The notes under the pieces are model-generated. The model was given only the letters and a program-made list of their open reading frames with translations, was not told the origin of the DNA and made no database searches. A program made the position numbers and the translations under genes. From the NCBI GenBank assembly GCA_030620655.1, contig JAUXEH010000085.1:1-10437 (forward strand): 10,437 bases of DNA, read 5' to 3'. Positions 1 to 6,598 of this stretch are shown piece after piece (the first letter of the stretch is position 1; every line of letters starts with the position of its first letter). This stretch comes from Candidatus Aminicenantota bacterium (lineage in GTDB: Bacteria; Acidobacteriota; Aminicenantia; Aminicenantales; Aminicenantaceae).

Positions 1-31
1 CCGGCTGCATTTTTTTTAAAGGGGAATATAC

Positions 32-1381
32 ATGTGGTTCGAAAACAAAATGATGCGGACTTTCCGGTGCCGCCTGCGGCAGAAGCCGGGAGAACTGGGG
101 CACCTGCTGGAGGCCATCGGGGATGCCGAAGGTTTTCTGGGAGAGATCAAGACCATCCACATGGGCCGGGGCACCGTGATCCGGGACCTGGTGGTCTTTG
201 CCGATAATGCCCCTCACATGGACAGGTTGATCAAGGTCGTGGACGACTCGACCCTTGCGGAGCTGCTGGAGGTCAGAGACGAGGTCATGGAGATGCACCA
301 GGGCGGCAAGATCGCCATGCGCAGCCGCTACCGGATCGACACCCTCAGCCAGCTCCGGAGGGTGTACACACCGGGCGTGGCCGAGGTGTGTCTAAAGATC
401 CAGAAGGAGCCCGGGCTGGCGCGGCGTTTCACTTCCATAGCCCATATGGTGGCCATCGTCACGGACGGGACCGCGGTGTTGGGCCTGGGAGACATCGGCC
501 CTCAGGCCTCCATGCCCGTCATGGAGGGGAAGGCCAGTCTCATGGAGACCCTGGTGGGGCTCTCGGGTGTCCCTGTATTGTTGAACACCAAGGACGTGGA
601 CGAGATCGTGGATACCGTGGTCAACATCGCACCGACTTTCAGTGCCATCCAGCTGGAGGACATCTCGGCGCCCCGCTGTTTCGATATCGAAAAACGCCTG
701 AAGGAGCGGCTCGACATGCCGATCATGCACGACGATCAGCATGGCACCGCCGTGGTGGTCACGGCCGCCCTCCTGAACGGCGTCAAGATGGCGGGCGTGG
801 ACCTGAGCCGGACGCGCATCGGCCAGATCGGGCTGGGCGCCGCCGGCCTGGCCATCTCCGAGATGTTGATGCATCTGGCGGGTCAGCCCGTGCTCGGGAC
901 CGACCTGGCACCGGACGCGGTCCGACGCCTCGAGGAGGCCGGGGGCAGGGCATCCAGCCTGGAAGAGATCATGTCCACCTGTGAGGTGGTCATCGCCACG
1001 ACCGGGGTCCCCGGGTTGATCAAACCGGAGATGGTCCGCGAAGGCCAGATCATCCTGGCTCTCTCCAATCCCAATCCCGAGATCGAGCCGGAGGAGGCCC
1101 TGGCAGCCGGCGCGGCGTTCGCGGCCGACGGCAAATCCGTCAACAATATCCTGGGTTTTCCCGGCATCTTCCGGGGTGCCATCGACGCCGGTGTCAAGGA
1201 TATCACGCGTGAGATGCTGGTGGCCGCGGCCAAGGCCATCGCCTCTTCCGCCGGCGAAGGCGAGCTGGTGCCCAATCCCCTGGACAGGGGAGTGCACCTC
1301 AAGGTCGCGCAGGCCGTGGTCCGCACCGCCCTGGAGCTGAAGCTCAACCGGGAAGACCTCACCGGCTATTTCGACGAATAG
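32..1381 (+). CDS. NAD-dependent malic enzyme with N-terminal ACT domain
   Basis: Predicted cytoplasmic malic enzyme: oxidative decarboxylation of malate to pyruvate with a divalent metal and NAD(P). Residues about 8-85 look like an ACT regulatory domain (start RTFRCRLRQKPGELGHLLEA), which in other enzymes binds small effectors such as amino acids. The catalytic part follows: YTPGVAEVC with the presumed general acid Tyr112, EGKASL with Lys167, metal ligands Glu209/Asp210 in LEDISAP and Asp234/Asp235 in HDDQHGTA, a Rossmann GLGAAG at 267-272, SNPNPE at 345-350 and NNILGFPGIFRGA at 371-383. Asp291 at the end of the second Rossmann strand hints at NAD rather than NADP (inference). At 449 aa it matches a short bacterial malic enzyme plus ACT. 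ATG at 32 is chosen because AAAGGGG lies at 18-24; ATGs at 50 and 53 are alternatives. The promoter is outside the window. The next gene begins 86 bp later. Confidence 0.95.
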   Translation: MWFENKMMRTFRCRLRQKPGELGHLLEAIGDAEGFLGEIKTIHMGRGTVIRDLVVFADNAPHMDRLIKVVDDSTLAELLEVRDEVMEMHQGGKIAMRSRYRIDTLSQLRRVYTPGVAEVCLKIQKEPGLARRFTSIAHMVAIVTDGTAVLGLGDIGPQASMPVMEGKASLMETLVGLSGVPVLLNTKDVDEIVDTVVNIAPTFSAIQLEDISAPRCFDIEKRLKERLDMPIMHDDQHGTAVVVTAALLNGVKMAGVDLSRTRIGQIGLGAAGLAISEMLMHLAGQPVLGTDLAPDAVRRLEEAGGRASSLEEIMSTCEVVIATTGVPGLIKPEMVREGQIILALSNPNPEIEPEEALAAGAAFAADGKSVNNILGFPGIFRGAIDAGVKDITREMLVAAAKAIASSAGEGELVPNPLDRGVHLKVAQAVVRTALELKLNREDLTGYFDE

Positions 1382-1467
1382 CTTCTCAGAGTCTTTCCTT
1401 TCATTTTTGCCGCTCTTTCAGTAGAATGATGTCTTTCATAACCATCTGAATCGAGAGGAGCCGTGCC

Positions 1468-3009
1468 ATGGCAATTGTAGTCTCAGGGGCCGGATTGACC
1501 ATCCGGGATGTGGTAAAGGTGGCCCGTGAAGGGGAAAAGGTGGAGCTGCATCCGGACGCGCTGGAGAGGATAAAGAAATGCCGGGCCATGCTGGAGAAAA
1601 AGATCCAGGCCCGCGAGATCGTGTACGGGGTCAACACGGGGATCGGTGAGTTCTCCGAGATGGTGTTGGACGACGCACAGATCAAGGATTTTCAGAAGTA
1701 TCTGATCTATAACCACGCCGCCGGCATCGGCGATCCCCTCCCCATCGAGGATGTGCGGGCGGCCATGCTCGGCCGGGTGAACGTTCATGCCCACGGCAAT
1801 TCTGGCTGCCGGCCCGAGATAACGCTCACCCTGGTGGAGATGCTCAACCAGGGGGTCACACCCATGGTGTGCGAGAAGGGTTCGGTCGGCGCCTGCGGAG
1901 ACCTGGCCCCCATGTCCCAGATCGCGCTGCTCATGCTGGGGGAGGGGCAGGCCTATTACCAGGATGTGCTTTACGAGGGGGGGGTCGCCCTCGAGAAGGC
2001 CGGCATCCCGGTCCCGGGCCTCGAGGCCCGCGACGGGCTCGCCACCATCAACGGCTCCAACGTTATCACGGGCATGAGTGCGCTGATGCTGGTTGACACG
2101 GACAGTTGGCTGAGGCAGGCAGAGATCGCGGCCTGCATGTCTCTGGAGGCCTTGAAGGCCAACATGAAGCCCTACACGCCCAAGCTGCACGAGGTGCGGG
2201 GTTTCCCCGGGGCCGTGCGATCCGCCCGGGCCGTCCAGAAGATCATCAGGGAAGGAGACCTGGCGGAAGGGCGCCTGAAGGTCAAGGTCCAGGATGCCTA
2301 CTCCATGCGCTCCACTCCCCAGGTGATCGGCACGGCCCATGACGCCGTGGCCTGGGCCCGGCAGCAGGTGGAGATCGAGCTCAACGGGGTGGGGGACAAC
2401 CCGATCTTCTTCCCGGATGAGAACCTCCAGCTCTCGGGCGCTAATTTCCAGGGCTCACCCATCGCCCTGCCCATGGACATGGTGGGGGTGGCCGTCACAT
2501 TCGTGAGCGTCATGTCCGAGCGCCGCATGAACCGTCTCAACAACCCGGCTCTGAGCGTGGGCCTGCCGGCTTTCCTGACCAAGGGGGGCGGCATGTTCTC
2601 CGGGATGATGCTGAGCCAGTACACGGCGGACATGCAGATCGTCGAGCAGCGGATCCTCTCAGCACCGGCCAGCATCCAATCCATCCCAGCGGCTGCCGAT
2701 CAGGAAGACTTCGTCTCCATGGGCATGAACACGGCGCTCAAGAACCGGCAGATCCTGGACAACGCCTACGGGGTGTTGGGGATCGAGTTCATGGCGGCGG
2801 CTCAGGCCCTGGATTTGCGGGAGATGATCGAAGACAAGCCTTATGTGTACGGGCTGGGCACGAGCAAGGCCCGGGAGGTCATCCGCCGCCACGTGGAATT
2901 CCTGGACGTGGACCGGCCTCTCTACCCGGACCACAACCGCATGAAAGACCTGGTGGCGTCCAAAGAGATCCTGCGTGAGGTAGAGGAAAAGGTCGGGCCT
3001 CTCGACTGA
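1468..3009 (+). CDS. MIO-type aromatic amino acid / histidine ammonia-lyase with Ala-Cys-Gly motif
   Basis: Member of the HAL/PAL/TAL family, which removes ammonia from histidine, phenylalanine or tyrosine to give the 2,3-unsaturated acid using an MIO group formed from an internal tripeptide. Length (513 aa) is normal. Against Pseudomonas putida HAL numbering as I remember it, Tyr53 (YGVNTG), His83 (NHAAG), Asn195 (INGSN), Gln275/Tyr278/Arg281 (QDAYSMR), Phe327 (ANFQG) and Glu413 (DQEDFVSM) are all present. The MIO tripeptide is Ala142-Cys143-Gly144 (GSVGACGDLAP), with Cys where Ser is usual. His83 and the QED motif point to histidine-like rather than phenylalanine or tyrosine specificity, but QEDF replaces the usual QEDH and no hutU, hutI or hutG is nearby, so the substrate is open; an aminomutase is possible. 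GAGAGGAG at 1453-1460, 7 nt before the ATG, fixes the start. The next gene starts 13 bp after its stop, probably co-transcribed. Confidence 0.93.
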   Translation: MAIVVSGAGLTIRDVVKVAREGEKVELHPDALERIKKCRAMLEKKIQAREIVYGVNTGIGEFSEMVLDDAQIKDFQKYLIYNHAAGIGDPLPIEDVRAAMLGRVNVHAHGNSGCRPEITLTLVEMLNQGVTPMVCEKGSVGACGDLAPMSQIALLMLGEGQAYYQDVLYEGGVALEKAGIPVPGLEARDGLATINGSNVITGMSALMLVDTDSWLRQAEIAACMSLEALKANMKPYTPKLHEVRGFPGAVRSARAVQKIIREGDLAEGRLKVKVQDAYSMRSTPQVIGTAHDAVAWARQQVEIELNGVGDNPIFFPDENLQLSGANFQGSPIALPMDMVGVAVTFVSVMSERRMNRLNNPALSVGLPAFLTKGGGMFSGMMLSQYTADMQIVEQRILSAPASIQSIPAAADQEDFVSMGMNTALKNRQILDNAYGVLGIEFMAAAQALDLREMIEDKPYVYGLGTSKAREVIRRHVEFLDVDRPLYPDHNRMKDLVASKEILREVEEKVGPLD

Positions 3010-3022
3010 AAAAGGGGATGAC

Positions 3023-3703
3023 ATGATACAAAAAACCGGGATTCTGTGCCTGGCGATCGTGTGTTCGGCGATGTGTGCCGCGCCTGATCCGGCCGTGTCC
3101 GGTCAAGAAGCGGACTCAGGTTTTGTCGCTCTGTTCGACGGCGAGACCCTGTCGGGTTGGCGGAAGCTGACCGAATACAGCGGTGAGGCTGGCAAGTGGG
3201 GGGTGGTCGATGGGGCCATCGTGGGCGATCAGTTCCCCGAAGGCCAGGGCGGCCTGCTCGTGACCGAGGCCGTGTACGGCGATTACGAGCTGCTGGCCGA
3301 GGTCAGGGCTGACTACCCCATCGATTCCGGCCTGTTCCTGCGCGTCCAGCCCGATGTGCTCTCCTATCAGGTCACCATCGATTATCGCCCGGACGGCGAA
3401 GTGGGGGCCATCTACTGCCCCGGGGGTGGCGGCTTCCTGGTGCATAAGCCTGAGGGAAAAGACCTCTGGAAGCCCGATGAGTTCAACACCGTACGTGTGC
3501 GGATCGAAGGACAGCCGGCCCATATCCAGGTGTGGATCAATGTCACCGCCCTGGTGGATTTCCTCGATGAGCTGAGGGACGGGCAGCCCCGGGTTCCGGA
3601 GACGGGCCACGTGGGCATACAGGTCCACCCCGGCGCCAGCTGGGGGGAGGGCAACAAGGTGTACTTCCGCCGCCTGGCGATCAAGCCCATTGTCTCCCAG
3701 TAA
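3023..3703 (+). CDS. Exported 3-keto-disaccharide hydrolase (DUF1080) domain protein
   Basis: Small protein (226 aa) with one DUF1080 / 3-keto-disaccharide hydrolase domain, a concanavalin-like beta-sandwich found in exported proteins of polysaccharide- and glycoside-degrading bacteria. Residues 1-27 form a signal peptide (hydrophobic ILCLAIVCSAMCAA); no good lipobox is seen, since SAMC is a poor match. The domain covers about 34-222 and shows the family hallmarks: FVALFDGETLSGW at 34-46, DYELLAEVR with DSGLFLR at 88-107, a Trp followed by the FNTVRVRIEGQ strand at 149-164, and the closing GHVGIQVHPG ... VYFRRLAIKPI at 196-223. The ATG at 3023 has AAAGGGG at 3011-3017. It lies 13 bp after the ammonia-lyase, a linkage with no obvious biochemical logic. 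Family members cleave 3-keto-glycosides or act only as binding modules; which applies here cannot be read from the sequence. Confidence 0.85.
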   Translation: MIQKTGILCLAIVCSAMCAAPDPAVSGQEADSGFVALFDGETLSGWRKLTEYSGEAGKWGVVDGAIVGDQFPEGQGGLLVTEAVYGDYELLAEVRADYPIDSGLFLRVQPDVLSYQVTIDYRPDGEVGAIYCPGGGGFLVHKPEGKDLWKPDEFNTVRVRIEGQPAHIQVWINVTALVDFLDELRDGQPRVPETGHVGIQVHPGASWGEGNKVYFRRLAIKPIVSQ

Positions 3704-3752
3704 AGAGATGTCCAGTCCGAGCCGGTGCTCCTCCCTGAGGCCCGCACACTTG

Positions 3753-3760
3753 GGGGGTGA
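3753..3760 (+). promoter_or_regulatory. Ribosome binding site deciding the TTG start of the histidine kinase
   Basis: GGGGGTGA differs by one base from the ideal GGAGGTGA and sits 6 nt before TTG at 3767. An in-frame TGA at 3758-3760 rules out any earlier start, and no in-frame ATG occurs in the first 35 codons, so TTG is the best-supported initiation codon. Confidence 0.7.
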
Positions 3761-3766
3761 GCTCTA

Positions 3767-5893
3767 TTGAGCAAATTTGCCCGGGGAATATGGACACGGC
3801 GGAAGGTTGTGTTCATTTTCCTTATCGGGATCCTTGCCCCCTCCCTGATCGTAGGTTTTTTGAGCTGGAGCGCTTTTTCCAAGAGGAGGGAAGCGTTCCG
3901 GCAGGTTATCGAATCCCAGCTCTGGATATCGGGTGAGACGGCTGCCGAATCGATAGAGAGCGCACTTCAGGAATACGAGGGCAAGATCCTGAGCCCGGAA
4001 AATTTCACGGAATTGTCTCCTATCTCACAGGATCCCGGGGAATCGGGCCCTCCCTCTGTCCAGGGCCGGGAGAGGGCCTTCCTGCTTGACGCGGATTTCC
4101 GGATCATTTCCCCGCCCGCAGGTGTCGATGATATCCCCCTGGCCCGGTGGGGAGCGGGGGTGTACGATACGCCATTCATGGCTCTGTTCCAAAGAGCCGA
4201 GTATCTGGAATTCACCCGGAAACGATTCCGGCAGGCGGCCGATCTTTATGAGCGCTGTGTCCTCTCCACCCCCATAGCCCAGTTGCAAGCCTTTGCTTTG
4301 GAGGGCCGGGGCCGGAGTCTGGTCGCCTTGGCGGAGTATGAGGGCGCTTTCCAGGTCTACCAGGCCCTGCTGAACGATTATGCGCGGTTCGGTAACCAGG
4401 TCGGTCATCCCTATGGCCTGCTCGCCGCCGTCCGGCTTTATGACATCGCCCGGCACCTGCAGCTGCAGCAGAGCCTGTTAAGGCCTCTGATCGATGCCCT
4501 GGAACGGCTGAGAAACGGCGAATGGCCCTTGAGCAGTGCGACCTTCGGGTTCTATGCAGAGGAGCTCGAAACCATCTTGGAGAGTGAATTGGCAGACGGC
4601 GGAGATCCCGACCTGCAGAGATCGTACCTTGCGATCAAGCAGAACCCCTCACCCTATCTCCAAGAGCTGCAATTCAGGCAGGTGCTTGAGGAAAACGTGA
4701 TCCCTGTGCTGAAGGAGAGGATCGCGTTTTCCCGGTATTCGAACGAACCCCAGAAGGGCCGTTTACCCGTGACCTTCGATGACACCTACATGCTGATCTC
4801 GTATTCACGCCTGGCCGATGTTCGGGCCGACCGTGTCTATTATGCCGGTTTTATCTGGAACCTGGACTATATCAGAAACCGTAAACTGCCTGAGATCACC
4901 GGCGCCCTCGCCCGAACCACCGGCATTCAGGTCCGGGTGATCGATGAAGGGGACCGGGGTGAAACGCGCGACAGAAGCATGGTGATCCCCAAGGATGCGT
5001 TGAGCCTCACTTTCCGACAGTTTCCCTTCCCATGGAGGTTCATCATTACCCAAACCGCGCTCGAAGATCTCAAGAGTGCGGCTCTGCGTGACAATATTTT
5101 TCACGGCGTCCTCCTGGCCATCACCCTCGGGCTGATGGGCCTGGGCGCCCTTTTTGTTGCCCGCGATATCTCGCGTGAGGCTGAGATAACCCGCCAGAAA
5201 TCGGAATTCGTGCACAACATCTCCCACGAACTGAAAACCCCGCTGACACTCATCCGGCTTTTCGGAGAAACTCTGCGGGACAAGATGACGCTCAGTGATG
5301 AGACCCGGAGCGAGGCCTATGGGATCATAACTCGGGAGAGTGAACGCCTGTCTCATATGATCAACAATGTGCTTGATTTTTCCCGGATCGAAATGGGAAG
5401 GAAGGAATTCAACTTGAGAACGGGCGACCTGACTGAAGCGATCAGGGAAACCCTGGAGTCCTACCGCTATCATTTGGAGAAGAAGGGCTTTGTGGTCCAT
5501 GAGGAAATAGAGGCCGGTCTCCCTCCCATGGAATTTGACCGGGAGGCCATGGCCAGTGTCCTGATCAACCTGCTGGGCAATGCCATGAAATTCTCGCCGG
5601 AAAACAAGGACGTCTTCGTCAGACTGGCCAGACGTGAGGACTCCGTGGTCCTCCAGGTGGAAGACCGGGGGATCGGCATTCCCCGCAGCGAGCTCGACAA
5701 GATCTTTGAACGCTTCTACCGCGCGGAGAACGACGGCACCTCCGACTCCGGAGGAAGCGGCCTGGGGCTGACTATCATAAAACATATCGCCGAGGGCCAT
5801 GGCGGGAAAGTCGAGGTGAGGAGTGAACCGGGAAGGGGGAGCGAATTTTCGGTCATCCTTCCCGTCACTTCATCTGAAGAGGGAAAGAAATGA
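3767..5893 (+). CDS. Membrane sensor histidine kinase with large TPR-like periplasmic domain
   Basis: Transmembrane sensor kinase (708 aa) of a two-component system. Membrane segment 1 is at about 14-34 (VVFIFLIGILAPSLIVGFL) and segment 2 at about 447-465 (GVLLAITLGLMGLGALFVA), enclosing about 410 extracytoplasmic residues. Within this, 140-205 is TPR-like (alternating helices, FRQAADLYERCV and YEGAFQVYQALLNDY), and RAFLLDADFRIISP at 103-116 resembles a Cache/PAS strand pair. No HAMP is evident; about 20 residues separate segment 2 from the H-box, where His487 in NISHELKTPL is the predicted phosphorylation site. The HATPase domain has the N-box with Asn601 and Asn605, G1 DRGIGIP at 633-639 and G2 GGSGLGL at 662-668, so it looks catalytically complete. 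The stop overlaps the regulator start (ATGA, 4 bp). TTG start; see the RBS entry. The signal it senses is unknown. Confidence 0.93.
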   Translation: MSKFARGIWTRRKVVFIFLIGILAPSLIVGFLSWSAFSKRREAFRQVIESQLWISGETAAESIESALQEYEGKILSPENFTELSPISQDPGESGPPSVQGRERAFLLDADFRIISPPAGVDDIPLARWGAGVYDTPFMALFQRAEYLEFTRKRFRQAADLYERCVLSTPIAQLQAFALEGRGRSLVALAEYEGAFQVYQALLNDYARFGNQVGHPYGLLAAVRLYDIARHLQLQQSLLRPLIDALERLRNGEWPLSSATFGFYAEELETILESELADGGDPDLQRSYLAIKQNPSPYLQELQFRQVLEENVIPVLKERIAFSRYSNEPQKGRLPVTFDDTYMLISYSRLADVRADRVYYAGFIWNLDYIRNRKLPEITGALARTTGIQVRVIDEGDRGETRDRSMVIPKDALSLTFRQFPFPWRFIITQTALEDLKSAALRDNIFHGVLLAITLGLMGLGALFVARDISREAEITRQKSEFVHNISHELKTPLTLIRLFGETLRDKMTLSDETRSEAYGIITRESERLSHMINNVLDFSRIEMGRKEFNLRTGDLTEAIRETLESYRYHLEKKGFVVHEEIEAGLPPMEFDREAMASVLINLLGNAMKFSPENKDVFVRLARREDSVVLQVEDRGIGIPRSELDKIFERFYRAENDGTSDSGGSGLGLTIIKHIAEGHGGKVEVRSEPGRGSEFSVILPVTSSEEGKK

Positions 5894-6582
5894 GAGAGAA
5901 GATTTTGATTATCGAAGATGAAAAGGAGCTGATCAGCGGCCTGAAGCTGAACCTGGATTTCGAAGGGTACACCGTCATCTCTGCCCTCGATGGGGAGGAG
6001 GGGCTGAAGAGAGCCCTGAACGAAGCCCCCGATCTGATCCTGCTCGACATCATGCTGCCCAAAAAAGACGGACTGGATGTCTGCCGGGAGCTGCGCCAGC
6101 GCAACGTGACCACTCCCATCATCATGCTGACCGCCAAAGGCGATGAAGTCGACAAGGTCGTGGGCCTGGAGATCGGGGCCGACGACTATGTCACCAAGCC
6201 CTTCGGTATCAAGGAGCTCCTGGCCAGGATCAAGGCCCAGCTCAGGCGCGACAATCGGGAAGAGAGGAGGGCCCCTTCCGTCTTCCGCTTCGATGATGTG
6301 GAGATCGATTTCATCCATTTCAAGATCCGAAGGAAGGGGAGAGAATTAGACCTCACCTCCATGGAGGTCGCGATCCTGAAACACTTCGTGGCCCATAGGG
6401 GAGAGGTCGTCACCAGGGAGGACCTGCTCGACAGGATCTGGGGTCACGAGAAATATCCCTCCACCCGGACCATCGACAACCACATCCTGAAACTCAGGAA
6501 GAAGATCGAAGAAGATCCCGATGCCTCCAAGGTCATTTTCTCCGTCTATGGGGAAGGATACAGGTTCATGGGGGGGGTATAA
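5890..6582 (+). CDS. OmpR/PhoB-family DNA-binding response regulator
   Basis: Cytoplasmic transcription factor (230 aa) and presumed partner of the kinase encoded just before it. The receiver domain (about 3-118) has the acidic pair Glu9/Asp10, the phospho-acceptor Asp53 in LILLDIMLPKKDG, Thr81 (IIMLTAKGD) and Lys103 (VTKPFG). The C-terminal winged helix (about 131-228) shows the family pattern LDLTSMEVAILKHF, VVTREDLLDRIWG, the recognition helix around STRTIDNHILKLRKKI (191-206) and the closing wing VYGEGYRF. Length and ends are normal. ATG at 5890 overlaps the kinase stop by 4 bp, with purine-rich AAGAGGGA just upstream, indicating translational coupling. The last codons hold a run of eight G (6570-6577), but the ending GEGYRFMGGV is typical, so no frameshift is suspected. 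OmpR-type regulators bind tandem direct repeats of about 10-11 bp; such repeats occur in this window at 9117-9152 and 9729-9764. Confidence 0.95.
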   Translation: MREKILIIEDEKELISGLKLNLDFEGYTVISALDGEEGLKRALNEAPDLILLDIMLPKKDGLDVCRELRQRNVTTPIIMLTAKGDEVDKVVGLEIGADDYVTKPFGIKELLARIKAQLRRDNREERRAPSVFRFDDVEIDFIHFKIRRKGRELDLTSMEVAILKHFVAHRGEVVTREDLLDRIWGHEKYPSTRTIDNHILKLRKKIEEDPDASKVIFSVYGEGYRFMGGV

Positions 6583-6598
6583 GCCGGACAGCAGCGCG

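Noticed and set aside
392..1297. 301-codon open frame on the minus strand
   Set aside because: Antisense to malic enzyme, low-complexity His/Gly/Asp-rich translation; a shadow.
1399..1427. Promoter before the ammonia-lyase (TAGAAT at 1422-1427)
   Set aside because: The -10 matches 5 of 6, but the position 17 bp upstream reads TTTCAT, a poor -35. Three TCTTTC words in this gap (1392, 1414, 1432) have irregular spacing. Not strong enough to list as a feature.
3018..3106. Signal peptidase II lipobox in the DUF1080 protein (SAMC at 15-18)
   Set aside because: Met at -1 and Ser at -3 do not fit the lipobox consensus; an ordinary signal peptide is more likely.
4805..5800. 331-codon open frame on the minus strand
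   Set aside because: Antisense to the conserved kinase core (HisKA and HATPase), with no motifs and no RBS context; a codon-bias shadow.
6570..6582. Run of eight G at the end of the regulator gene as a programmed frameshift making a regulator-exported protein fusion
   Set aside because: The +1 frame is open from 6521 into the downstream gene, but the regulator ends with a normal family C-terminus, and a fusion would bury the downstream signal peptide internally.
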